Source of the DNA: Vespula vulgaris
Lineage: Eukaryota > Arthropoda > Insecta > Hymenoptera > Vespidae
DNA length: 64,000 nucleotides
NCBI RefSeq assembly: GCF_905475345.1
Contig: NC_066590.1
Coordinates: forward strand, 1,106,501 to 1,170,500
Reading direction: 5' to 3'
Under the pieces are notes generated by a model. It did not search any database, had not been told where the DNA came from, and was given only the letters and a program-made list of their open reading frames with translations. Below are positions 27,173 through 38,780 of the stretch, piece after piece. Made by a program: the position numbers and the translations under genes. The first letter of the stretch is position 1. Every line of letters starts with the position of its first letter.

Positions 27173-28165
27173 TTAATGTAAATCCAATAAATATATACCT
27201 ATGACATCTACTTCTATACGACTTTTACAAGTAGCGCATTGTAGAGGATGCATAACTTCTGCATATTTCTTTAAACAAATAATATGCATCATAGCTTCAC
27301 AATGAATACATCTTTGACCCTGTAAAAGAAAGTAATATTTATTTGTATAAATATATAGTAAATTGCATAAGAACTATTCTGTATATCTTACAAAAAAGAT
27401 GACTTCCTTGCATAAATTGCAGGTGTGAAGAGAATTGTCATAAGTTGCTTTAAAATAAGGCATTAATTCGGCTATACTGCGTACTCCAATATAATATTGA
27501 CCATTCTAAAAGATATAATTTTATATGTAAATATAGTTTGGCGTGTAATTTATAAATAATTAAATGATTACTTTTAATAAGAGCCACTTTTTGTCAACAA
27601 TATAATCCAAAAACTCCGTTGCATCAATTTTTGACAATTTTGTGTCTAGAGATGTACATAAATTAAGACATATTGTACTAGATACACAACCATTAGTTGC
27701 TGTTATTATTTCAGAAAATATTTTTCTTAATAGTTCTAATTTAACTTTAGAAAACTGTATCTGAAAACTGCAAAATAAAAAATAAGTAAGTAAATAATAA
27801 TTCTCATTGTTAAAATTTTGTCTTACCTACTTATATCTTGAAGAATTGTACTTGTAATTGCCCAATATGTATCACCCGTTATTTCACAGGTTACAGTTTT
27901 TATCATCATGTTCAATGATAGTAATTTTGCATTAATTTCATAAATTATATTTTTTACTTGTTTATTATCTAAAAAATATACAATTATATAGTATATATAT
28001 TTATTGTCATAGAATACATTAATAATTTTTTATAATAATTATATTACTTTGTTAAATATATTATTTACCAAATAATGTAATGATTAATTCTTTACTATCC
28101 TCATCATGTAAGATACCCTCTTGCATGATAGCTTGCAAAAATATTTTATGAGATTCAGTATACAT
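27173..28165 (-). CDS. Nse1: SMC5/6 complex subunit Nse1 (NSMCE1 homologue)
   Basis: Five exons join in phase: 28165-28069, 27968-27827, 27767-27572, 27505-27392, 27319-27173, giving 231 residues (human 266). Nse1 is the RING-type subunit that pairs with the MAGE protein Nse3 on SMC5/6, acting in DNA repair and replication-fork stability. The N-terminus HKIFLQAIMQEGIL matches the family, as does the winged-helix region KWLLLK...YYIGVRSIAELMPYF. The C-terminus has a variant RING: CNLC near 175-178, RCIHCEAMMHIIC after the last splice junction, and a final CATC. The start is the only ATG before this conserved N-terminus. It is divergent from HIRIP3 across a shared upstream region and convergent with CCDC174. 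Confidence 0.92.
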
Positions 28166-28476
28166 TTTTAGATTACTAATAAAAATTTTAATTTATAAAT
28201 TATTCACATGAAATTATTCAGAGATAATATCATCGATACCATGTACAATTGTTTATAAATTTTTGTTATACGATAACATTTCCCGCATATATTTACGAAA
28301 TTATTTTTACAATTTTCGTAAATATATAAGATAATAAAAGATACGAGAATATAAAATTAAATTTTTTAATTTCTTTTAGGATTTTTTAATAGCAAAGAAA
28401 TTATTATGAAACATAAAAGTATCTAATAAAAAGGTAAGAGTTTTAACTACACGCATCCTACACATTGACACACTTT

Positions 28477-28506
28477 ATGTGTGTATGTATGTATGTATGT
28501 ATGTAT
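28477..28506. repeat. TATG microsatellite in the Nse1-HIRIP3 intergenic region
   Basis: Near-perfect TATG repeats directly precede the first of two GGCGGGATAA elements. Confidence 0.9.
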
Positions 28507-28510
28507 ACGA

Positions 28511-28567
28511 AAAGGCGGGATAAGCGAGGTCGCCATAGTGAAATAAATAGAAGAAGAAAAGGCGGGA
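28511..28567. promoter_or_regulatory. Putative bidirectional promoter with two E2F-like sites
   Basis: The element AAAGGCGGGATAA occurs at 28511-28523 and again at 28558-28570, its GGCGGGA cores 47 bases apart, between the start codons of Nse1 (28165, minus) and HIRIP3 (29124, plus). GGCGGGA matches the core of the E2F/DP site, which drives S-phase genes. A GCCAT (YY1/Pho-like) lies between them at 28532. Repetition and position are seen; E2F binding is inference. A 5' UTR exon of HIRIP3 may end at a donor near 28620. Confidence 0.5.
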
Positions 28568-29123
28568 TAAAAGAATGCGTTGTAGATCTTTTACCGCGAA
28601 TACATAAATCATTTGTGATTGTAAGTACGTATGTTATGTGAAATTATATAAAAACAAATAATAATCATTAATTTAAGGTAATTATTTTTAATTGTTAAGA
28701 TATATGCAAAATGATTACTAGTCGGTATGTTAGGTTAAGAATATTCTTCAAAACGCAATTTATTTTTTTTTTTATTCAGTGAATATTTAACAGTTTTTTT
28801 TTATTTCATAATAATTATATATATATCTTTTTCATTATACACTTTTAAGTGCAACTAATCTATATGTGTATATATTGTTAATTGATAATTATTCATAGTT
28901 TAAAAATTCTGTCATCAAATTATTAAGATTTGTTTTTATTTTATGTTGTATAATGTTATTTGTGTTGTTTTATATTGATGATGCTTGATTCTATATTACA
29001 ACAATATATGATTTGCTCATCTATAAAGTAATGAGAAAATATTTAAATACAAATATATATTAAGTCAAATTTCATTATAAATAATATAATCATAATGTTT
29101 CATTTCAGATTACATAATTAACT

Positions 29124-31456
29124 ATGGTTGAATCAGATCATAGCAATGAGAGTAAAGAGGTAGGGGATGAAATGTCTCCTTCAGAAGTACCTGATGAGTC
29201 AATAAAAACAACGGGCAAAAGACAACGTACTTTATCGTCTGAAGAAGAAAAATTACCTACTAAAAAGTCTCGTAATTCTGTAGACAAAGAATTACCAGCT
29301 TCAAATGGATCAACATCAAATAATACCAATGATGATACAAAAGAAGAAATGGAACAAGATACAAATTCAACAAATAATCAGAAAAGTATATCTTCACCTA
29401 CAAATAAACCTCATAAAAAGTCAAATAAAGGAGAACAAGAAAATAAGGAAAGCAGTTCACCACACAGAACTAATAGTACAAATGAAACAGATGATGAAAA
29501 TATGCATAATGCATCCGATGATTCTTCTGTAAGAAAGAGATATAACATTATATTTTATTGTATACGTTTAGTTTCTTTAAAAAAATATAATAGTATGAAC
29601 TTGTATAATTTAAGAGTATAATATTATTTATTCATTTTTTATGCAAAGTAAATAAGAATAATTGTACAATATGTTTATATCAGATATTCTCAAACTTTTC
29701 TGGTGGCGGAATTTTCAGAACATTTTCTAAAGATCGCGGGACCTCTATATTTTTTTTAACAACAGATTCTTCTTTCCTGGTCGGACAGACAATGATTCGT
29801 CCCGTTTGGTACAAAAAACAAAAATCTAACGAACGTGACGTCGTTGAAACGTTGGCCGTCACAATAATTCAGCCACCAGATAGTTACGCGGAATCCCTGA
29901 ATTTTTTGATGAAATTCCAGGGTTCCACGAAACATATTTCGAAATTGCTGATCTATATCATAATAAATATTGATAGATATTGACATATAGATATTGATAG
30001 TTTTTTTCTTTTTTCATATAATTCAGGAGATTACTGAAACACCTAAAAAATCTGTTACAAATGAAAATACTGAAACTTCATTGAAATATAAGGAAGATAG
30101 TGATAATGAATCATCTAAAGAAAATATCAATTTAAATGCTACAGTGTCATCTACCAAAGACACAGAGGTAGTAGATGGATTGGAACTTTCTGTAGAATGT
30201 GCAAGTGATAAGGAAGAATCTAGTTCTGAAAGTGAAAAAGAGGACAATCATAAACCAAGAACAAAAACAATTATTGTAAAAGCAAAGCCAAATGAATCTG
30301 AACTTGATGTTAGTTCATCTGAAGTAGAAGAATCGAACGAACAAAATTTGAAGGACACTTTACATACAAAGAAAAATCTTAAACAAGGAAAACAAAAAAG
30401 TCTTAAAACATCTTCTAATGCAAAGAAGGCTTCTGGTTCAGAAGATAGTTCAGATAATAATATTCAAGATGAAGAATATAAACCACAAAATAAGAAAAAG
30501 ATTAAAAAGAGTTCAAATAAGAAAAACACCAAATCCTTATCTGACTCTAAAAGGGGTCGTGGCGTAGGAAAAGTTAATTCAAAAAAAGGCCAAGATAAAA
30601 ATTTAGTTAATGACAGTGAAGATGAAGATAATAATGATGATGATAAAGGCAATGACATTGAAAAGAATGATAACAAAGATATTGCTGATAGAGTAACCAA
30701 ATCAGTTGATGAAAATAAAGATGAACAAAAACACAATTCATCGACTAATGAAACATCCAATAGTGAAAGTGAAAGTAATAATGATGATCCGGATCAAACA
30801 AAGGATGGTAAAAAGAAGAAACGTAGTTCTAATGTTAGTTCAATTAAATAATTAATGAAATGTTTAACATTGTTGCAACTATTGTACATTTATTGCATAA
30901 TATAGTGTTCTAATGTAGTACATTATTTTAGAGACCTGAAGATGATAAGAGGATACAATCATTAAAAAAGTATATAAGAGCAGCTGGTATAACTGTGAAA
31001 TCATATCATGAATTATGGGGTGGATGCAAAACTAATGCTGCAAGAGTACGACGATTAAAATCATTGCTGGAAAAACATGGAGTTAATGGAAGACCAACTT
31101 TAGAAAAGTGTAAAAAAGTGAAAGAACATAATGAAAGATTAAAAGAAGTATCTGAATTGGATAAGAGCAATATTATATCAGAAGGTTATTTCACTTTGCA
31201 ATTTGTATTACATTTAAGCTTTTTTTTTTTTTTTACTTAAATTACGTACATTTGTTAAAATGATAATTTGACACATACACAGAGAGATTTTTTTTGATGT
31301 TACATATTTTTTTTTACAGGACGTATCACACGTTCTCGTAGAGGTATGGATACTAATAAGAACTCTTTAGTCTCACCAGAAACTCCATCACGATATCGCG
31401 AAGCTCGCAACACGTACAAAAGAATTCAAACTGTTATTGATAGTGACTCTGAGTAA
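29124..31456 (+). CDS. HIRIP3: HIRIP3 homologue, histone H2A-H2B chaperone with CHZ motif
   Basis: Four coding exons, 29124-29528, 30027-30833, 30932-31184 and 31320-31456, join in phase to give 533 residues. HIRIP3 binds histones H2A-H2B through its C-terminal CHZ motif. The first 405 residues are acidic, Ser/Lys-rich and disordered, as in the human protein. The folded part begins with RPEDDKRIQSLKKYIRAAGI and continues through KTNAARVRRLKSLLEKHGVNG and GRPTLEKCKKVKE. The CHZ signature SELDKSNIISEGRITRSRR spans the last splice junction. The third donor (GTTAGT) and fourth donor (GTTATT) are non-consensus but fit the phase. Intron 1 contains a degenerate hAT-like element. The upstream region is shared with Nse1, and the gene converges on Testin. 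Confidence 0.92.
29681..29950. mobile_element. Degenerate hAT-like non-autonomous element in HIRIP3 intron 1
   Basis: The 270-bp segment begins CAGATATTCTCAAACTTTTC and ends (reverse complement) CAGCAATTTCGAAATATGTT, with GTTTCGTGGAACCC just inside; both resemble known hAT-family ends. Flanks GTTTATAT (29673-29680) and ATCTATAT (29951-29958) match at 6 of 8 bases, consistent with an old 8-bp target-site duplication. The interior is more GC-rich than the intron and holds an inverted repeat around CCCTGAATTT/AAATTCCAGGG (about 29898-29925). No transposase is encoded. It does not interrupt an exon. Confidence 0.6.
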
Positions 31457-32507
31457 CATATAAGTAAAATTTATTTATATAAATTGTTCATATAAAATAT
31501 TTTTTATCAGAATTTCTAAAATTGAATTTTATGCACGGATTTGTTATTATTTCGGCTATGTGTAAATTATATCTTATATCTATTTCTAAAAATAATTACT
31601 CTACGTTAATGAAAAGTAATAATCATATTACAAACAAAAAATGTATTTTTGGCATTTTTCTAATAAGATAAAAAATATTTTTATGAAATTTCTTTGACAT
31701 GTAAAAACAGAGATCTTCTCAATGCAGGTTCATATTGTATGCTTTGAAAGTTATGTAATATTTTATAGCAGCGTTTCCCAAAGTTCTCGTAAACTGCTCT
31801 TACGAGTTTGCGAGAATATTGCAGTAACAGCCATATCTTATAACACAATAATTACAGTCTACAGGTTCTTAAAAATTGTATATTATAAATATATGACTGT
31901 ACGGCAAAAGATTGAGAAACACTGCTCTACAGGTTATATCATTTGTTTATTGTAATGAAAAATATCAATGTTACAATTATACTTTAATCTCTAGTATATT
32001 GATCATATTTCTAATCTTTAAAAAATTGAAGATATATAAAAATATAATATGAAATTAAATCATTATACTTTCGAAAATGTTATTTTGATTTTTTTACTGT
32101 TTTTGGCGATTTATCTAATTAAGAAATAGAATTTTAAAAAGAGGAAGTATAAAACAAATCTTTCAATTATTTTTATGAATAAGTTACTTGATGATTTTAG
32201 AATAGTTACTCAATGAAAATAATTAATTATTAACAAAATTTATATGTAAAATAAAGGACTATATAAATAAAATGCATACTCTTGTATGCACTTATTATGA
32301 ATTTTATATAAATGCATTATTAATGAATCCTATTATTTATGAAACATATAGTTATAGATATTATTGTATTATTATTAAAAATGCTTATATTAATATGGCA
32401 TAATGATAAATAAAACTAATTTGCAATATCATCAAATAGAAGAAATATAAATTTGATTGTATTTTGATAATATCAAATTATATCAAATTATATGTAATAT
32501 TTTTCAA
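31457..32507. other. Convergent 3' ends of HIRIP3 and Testin
   Basis: AT-rich sequence holding the 3' UTRs of two convergent genes and one short hAT-like element. No coding exon is seen on either strand. Confidence 0.55.
31769..31924. mobile_element. Short hAT-like MITE downstream of HIRIP3
   Basis: A 156-bp segment has imperfect terminal inverted repeats: CAGCGTTTCCCAAA at the left and, as reverse complement, CAGTGTTTCTCAAT at the right. Flanks TTTTATAG (31761-31768) and CTCTACAG (31925-31932) match at 5 of 8 bases; CTCTACAG also fits the usual hAT target preference (nTCTAGAn). It has no coding capacity. It differs in its ends and length from the element at 29681, so it is a separate family. 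Confidence 0.6.
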
Positions 32508-35500
32508 TTAATTAGAAAATTTGGAAATGCAATCTTTACTACAAAATAGTTTATCTTCTTTGACTGCCATTCTACTATTTAGTAAATTCTTTTTACACAT
32601 ATAACAACAAAAACACATTTCGATTGCATGAAAATTTAAATTTTTTATAGCAACACCTTGTTGATCAGCTGCAATCACTGCATTACATGCATTGCAAGTT
32701 TTTGCATATGTATTCTGATAACAAGGAAGGCACAAAGGATGATCATTTTCAGATATATATTGTTGACCAGCTAATGGAATGTCACAATCCCAGCAGCAAA
32801 AGTGTTTTACATGATAATTATGGCCTTCAGCAACGGTATATTCTCGTACAAAAATTAACTGTGAAGGAAACATATATTATAATATATATCAAATCATATA
32901 ATAATTCTTATATAATTTACTTACTTCGTCACAAGCAAAACATCTTGGAATCCCTAATAGAGCTGCTAAATCTCTACCACAATACAATTGATTCTTGTAA
33001 TAGAAATATACAAGATCGACAAGTAATTCATTGCATGCAGAACAAACAAAGCATCCTGGATGCCATAATATATTCTTAGCTTTATCTACAGTTACAACTA
33101 CATCACCAACATTAATTTCTTTTTGACATTTCTCACAATTTTGTGGTTTTGAAGATTCAATAGTTAAACCTTTTACAGCTCCATTAACAGAATCTATATC
33201 TGGTTGATTTTCTGTGGACTGATTTATTTTGCAATTCGGCTCGAATGGGAATATTTGATTTTGTAAATTCTCAGAATAAGAAATAGCCGATTGCACATTT
33301 TTGATACCACTTAATTTACCCTTTATGCAATTTGTATTATCAATATCCGATGGTAATGTAGATGATTCAGATTTTTTAGGTTCTTCTTTATGATCAATAT
33401 TATATTTATCCTGTGCATTTATAGATGACATTGGTTTGTTTTCAAACGAATCTGCATTACTTATAACGTTTTGTGTTTGTGGTGAGTATGAAATAGTATT
33501 AGATGGTTTATTTCTTGCATGTATAGAACTTGTTTTATCTTGAATAAAAGTTGGTGCAATATTACTGGCACAAGTAGATTGAACCACTTCCGATACAGGT
33601 TTAGATACACGTTTTTCTGCTGTTATGGGTTTAATTCCATGTTGTGGATCATTTTTTGTCATATCTATTACGTTACTTTTAGGCATAGATCCAATTGATG
33701 AAAGATTTTTTTGTGAGTCCATAATGGCTGCTTTGTCCACTCCTTTATTATGTGCGAAATTCCGTGTATGATTAACTTGTGAATTATCTTGCATACTGTA
33801 CTTGCTATTCAGTTTATCCCGTATAAACATTAATTCTTTTTTATCTAAAGTACTACTAACAATATCATGTACATTTATTGCACTAGGTGGAAGTAATGCA
33901 TTTGCTAAAATATTATCTGCAACTTCGAGGAGATTCATTTCTGGATGTTTATCAAATATCTCTGTATTGGGTGGTTCTACCTGAAGGTCAACATTGCTTT
34001 TATGATGCACAGTATTCTGTTCTATATGTTTAAGTTTTTTATCATGGTTTGTTGTTGGTAAAGAACATGGATTAATTTCTGTATGTTTACAATGAAGAGG
34101 TTCACAAAATTCATGCTGACAAATTACGGGTAATTCTGAATTTGCATCATAAGTAGATACAGAAGAATTAACTAATTTATGAAATGAGGCTGGCTTTGAA
34201 CTTTTATTATCTGCAAAAGTATGGTAAATTCATGATAAAATATGGAACAATATTCATATTTGTATAATTGATAAAAATAATGTAATATTTTTATTACCTA
34301 AAACGTTTCTTTCATTATCCTTTGTTTCCATGTTAATTTTTGCATCTGGTCTATTTTCAAAAGGAACTTTTAAATATGGAATATTTTTTGTAAAGCTACT
34401 AGGTGTTCGAAGTTGTGGTATGGTTACAGATATCTGTGATTTATGTTGCGAATTGAAACGTTGCATATCCGTAGCATTAATTGGTGTCATTAATGATCGA
34501 TCAAATGGACGTGCACCTAACATCTTTTATAAAAAAAAAGGATATATAAATCTAGTAAAGATATTATATATACGTACAAAGTTTTAGAAAAAAAGTAACA
34601 TACCTTTATTACTTTGCCCTGTCCTACATATTTTTTCAAATTTTCAACATAATTTTCCAATTCTTTTTTCTCTACTTCACTAAGTTCATCACATGCTTTA
34701 TGATCAATATCATGTAACGGCAATTGTTTTTGTAGCAACTGTTTTCTTAATATTGCACCAGTGGATCCAGAGATTGGTAATTTTTCTATTGGTAAAGCAT
34801 TCATATAATCTGTAGCAAGTTCCTTAGTTGTATCTGGTGGTATCCAGTCAAATACAGTTTCACTGTTATTTTGTTTTTTATTGGATATAACCAATACTGA
34901 AATATATAATTATGATTTAGTATAAAATATTTTTATATACAATTTCATTTGTGATATTCATAATAAAAAAAAATATATGATGATAAAGTATTTACACATA
35001 GGTTTTCTTTTTGATTTTCCAGATGGACCAAATAATAAATCGAACTGAGGGAAATCATCATTGACAACGTCATGATCATCTCTGCTACATTTACAAATTT
35101 TACAAGTCTTTCGCCAAAAATGTAAATCTAAACCAGGACACAAAGCGTTACATATCATGCATGGTGCTCCTGCTCCGGCTTCATGCGCTAAATGGGGCTA
35201 ATTAACAGAAAAGAAAGAAAGAAAAAAAAAAAATATATAAAATCAATCAAAAAATAAAATAAAATATATATTAAAATATTTTGCTAATATAATTAATAAT
35301 AAGAAAAAAAAGTTATATATATATAACTTGTAAACAATTGTATGCCTACATTACATGTATAAAATAAATCGATAAAGCCAGTCAATGAATTTGTTAAATG
35401 AAATGTTTATTTATGTACTATGAAATTTGTCTATGCAAAAAATATGTGAAAGATGTAAATATAACCTTTTTTTTTCGATTTTCCAATTCCAAAAGCCACT

Positions 35501-35525
35501 GAGGACGATCACCTGTTTGTTCCAT
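32508..35525 (-). CDS. Tes: Testin homologue (PET domain plus three LIM domains) with long linker
   Basis: Six exons join in phase: 35525-35466, 35197-34996, 34896-34604, 34523-34298, 34210-32925, 32858-32508, giving 805 residues. Testin is an actin-cytoskeleton and focal-adhesion scaffold. Seen in order: a Cys-rich N-terminal module APCMICNALCPGLDLHFWRK (about 31-50) continuing into CKICKC; a PET domain starting at VFDWIPPDTTKE and running to about residue 185; a disordered, Ser/Asn-rich linker of over 400 residues; LIM1 from CEKC at about 619; LIM2 after the last junction; and LIM3 ending at FCSKDC. The Cys-rich module plus PET plus three LIMs separates Testin from Prickle, which lacks the Cys-rich module. 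The linker makes it nearly twice human Testin (421). It converges on HIRIP3. Confidence 0.92.
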
Positions 35526-36545
35526 GTCCTTTTGTTTAAAAACTAAAAAATTCTTAATTAATAATTATAATCACTTTATGGCAATGAAAAAAAATAATGA
35601 AGATAATAAATAACGTAAATGCTATAAATATGTTTTAATCTTGAACACTGTTTTATGATAATTATAAAATTTTATGCAATAACTTCTATATCAAAGATAA
35701 GAATTTTTGACAGCGAACTTGTATGACGCATAGATACCTATATATATAGTAATATATTCATTATAAGACTTTGCGCATGGAACTCTGCGCATCTCCACAA
35801 ATATATTCTATACTGCCGTTAAGCCAGTGTATGTATCATGTAGAGATTGCTGCATACACTTGGATTTCAGCTATATTAATTTATATAAAATATGAAGATC
35901 TTTAAAAACCATAATCAATATGATGATATTCATTTTATAATTCACGATTATAATAAATAGTTGCTATTTTCCCGCGTAAAATTATAAAAATCATGGCTAC
36001 CATAATTTGATCAGTCATTGGCTATTAATTTTTCGGTAATAATGTATAATTTTTACATTCTATTTTTTAAGGAGCACAATATTACATTAATAAAAATTAC
36101 ATTAATAGACGATTGATATTATTATTATTACTATTATTATATTGATATTGGTATAGAGAATTTTTAATATATTGTAAAAAAAAATATAAGAAAAATATTT
36201 TATTATAAAAACAACATTTTATTTAACAGATACAGTTTTTTTGGTTATAAACAGGAGCATGCTTAAAGATCGTTGTTGATTTTTCTATGATTTTTAATTG
36301 TCATGTCAACTGAGAAGTAAATTTCAAGGTATGTAGAATAATAGAATTTTTTCTTTTAAATTTAAATCCATTGAATAATCCATATGCTAGCCCCCAGAAC
36401 GATATTTATGATTTATGCATTTGCTTATAAAAATGTCAAATATTTTTTACCAAGATCTAAAAAAGAAAAAAAAAAGAAAAAAAAACAATATATACGGAAT
36501 ATCACTATAAATTTGTTAATTCTATATTCGTAAAAAAATAATTAA
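35526..36545. other. Upstream region of Testin and 3' flank of the small secreted gene
   Basis: No supported exon. The segment just above 35526 should carry the Testin promoter and 5' UTR (minus strand); no clear TATA box is seen. The remainder is AT-rich, with AATAAA-like signals on the minus strand serving the gene ending at 36546. Confidence 0.45.
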
Positions 36546-37113
36546 CTACCCGTAGTGAGGTGAAGGGTCAGGTTGTGACCAGGATGGTTCGTAATCTAAA
36601 TGAGCTGCTTTGTAAACTGGCGCGGGTTTTTCGATAATTCTTGAAATATAAACAGGTTTCTCAACATATTCCACATATTTAACAGCTGGGGGTGATGACA
36701 CATATATACGATGAACTTCAGGGGCACTATGGTATCCAAGTTTATAGCTGGAAAAAGAAAAATTTAAAGAAAAAATAGAATTAAAAAAATAAATAAATAA
36801 AATAAAAAAAAAAAAAAGAAAAGAAAATTTAGACAAAATCATGATGAGCCACAACAAATGATTATAGATATCTATACCCTTTAGCAACACCAACACCAAA
36901 TCCTAAAAGTCCAGCGCCTAATATCTTTTTCTTTAAGAAAAGTGTCCTCTTTGTTCTTGTATGTACTTCAGCTCCATTATTCAATTCGTCTGTTGTATCG
37001 AGTGTTTTAAATGTATCTGCATGATGATCGTATTGATTATCAACTTCTGTAGCTATGCATAATGCTATACAACTGCATATAGCTACGACGAGGAAGACAG
37101 TATAATGTTGCAT
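36546..37113 (-). CDS. Small secreted protein, unidentified family (copy 1 of a tandem pair)
   Basis: Not recognised by name. Exons 37113-36878 and 36747-36546 join in phase to give 145 residues. Residues 1-21 are a signal peptide (MQHYTVFLVVAICSCIALCIA). A dibasic KR (RTKRTLFLKKK, about residue 53) looks like a convertase site and is followed by a short hydrophobic Gly/Ala/Leu stretch (LGAGLLGFGVGVA). The second exon encodes a Pro/Val/Tyr-rich tail with repeated KPVY/KPAPVY motifs, typical of cuticle or extracellular-matrix proteins. An acceptor lies immediately before the ATG, so a separate non-coding first exon exists; a TATA box at 37303-37295 and a donor near 37228 define it. The gene at 39369 has the same plan: leader, KR, hydrophobic Gly/Ala segment and phase-2 intron. 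Confidence 0.8.
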
Positions 37114-37294
37114 CTACGATATCAAAAAGACGATATAATGTGGAATTTTTTTTTTTTTTTAATAAATTTTCCAAGAGGAAAAGATACATGATTTTTCTGA
37201 TTATTAAATCACGTATCATTTACTTACCTTTAGTTTTGGTACTGTACACTTCTGAATAAGAAAAAGTACTGTGACTTACAGCGAGCGTTTGCGT

Positions 37295-37303
37295 GATTTT
37301 ATA
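37295..37303 (-). promoter_or_regulatory. TATA box of the small secreted gene (copy 1)
   Basis: Minus strand reads TATAAAATC. About 30 bases downstream is a likely initiator around GTCACAGT (near 37272), then a non-coding first exon ending at donor AAAG/GTAAGT near 37228, whose intron joins to the acceptor directly before the ATG at 37113. Confidence 0.7.
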
Positions 37304-38780
37304 GTCAACCTACCTCCTGGTTAGCAAAGACACAAATATATTGTGAAGTCTGGACACGAACGATCGTTTCGTTGGGCATTTATTCGGTGTTTTTGACTTT
37401 CTGTCTTTATATCGATTTTCTTATAGATTGTTACGATTAATTAATATACAAAGACATATGAAAAATAATCTCATCTAATTAAGAGGATATTGTAGTATTT
37501 AATTAAAAAATTATAAATCCAACTTTGGATTTTAGATTGAAGAACTCAAGATACATTCTGCTCATTTTTTTTATATATATCTCATTCTCTCTTTACTATG
37601 TACATATATGTATAAAACAGAAGTATAAAATAGGATATTAATAAAATTATATAAAAAAAAATTATTATTTCTTTTTTTCTTTTTTATAGGTCCTTGTTCG
37701 ACTTTCATATGTGGGCTACTGTTCCAACCCATTAGTGAAATTTCCGTATGAGCTTACGAAATCTGAGTGGACATCAGACACTTTCTATGTCGGTCATCGT
37801 TTTCGTTTTCACAAAGTGTACTCGCACACATCAGTAAGTAAGTTGACGTATTTGCTATCTCATCGATGTGCTATCACTTTCTTGTCTCGCACCCTCGATT
37901 AGTCGACTTCTTTATCCGCATTGCTCACTTCAACAACTACATATATAATAGCGCGAGTGTACAATCGAATATGGTTCAATGAAGGTTCATTTGGATTCAG
38001 ATCTTGTAATTGAACATATACACAACGTGCGATCGAACGTGCTTGGGATCTTTTTTCTTTCTTTCTTTCTTTCTTTTTTTTCTTCATTTTTTCTTTCTAT
38101 AACTAAATTCACGATTAGATAATGCAAATAAAATTGTATGCATCACGTAAGAAGGAAGTATAGCAGAGAATAAAAATCAACGCAAATTTTGTCTGTCTTC
38201 GTATTAATTTGAATTTGAATTTGAATTTATGAACATTTCATTTTCACTTTCGATTATTTATATCTACTTCCTTACCGAGAAAAGAACATGAGTATCGAAA
38301 TCAGTACATAAAATTAACGTCACGTAATATTAGCGAAGACATTGCTTCGATTACAGCACTACTATATGCTGTAATCGATGATATCAATATCATGTTAGCA
38401 TCTATTGTATCTAAATCATTAACTTTTATTCGAATGATCGCGATTTTTTTCTATTTTATTATTATTTTATTTTATTGTTTTTTTTATAAAATATTACCAA
38501 TAATAAATGAGTCGGTGATTGTGAAAATAGTTTAATTATAAGTGAACAATTTCAAACGCGCATTTTTGTTAATATATTATTTTTTAAACTTTCAAATAAT
38601 ATAAAAGAATTATTTTTCTCAAGAATATCGGGTTCAGACATATTTCCCAAGAATGCTGTTTTCAGACAAATCTCTCAAGAACACTTTCGTACTGCATTCT
38701 GTAAAATAAATATGTGTATGTAAATAATGTGAAAATAATGAAAAAACGAATATATATTCACACATACACAATATATAAAA
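37304..38780. other. Region between the two secreted paralogues
   Basis: Mostly AT-rich. A less AT-rich island at about 37690-38050 has open frames on both strands without domain support, and a TATATAATAG near 37945; it may be an enhancer, an unrecognised first exon, or a decayed gene copy. The stretch 38060-38780 shows only poly-T/CT and AT-rich sequence, including the 3' UTR of the gene ending at 38781. Confidence 0.4.

Noticed and set aside
29756..29986. 76-codon frame in HIRIP3 intron 1
   Set aside because: Lies within the hAT-like element and shows no transposase or other domain.
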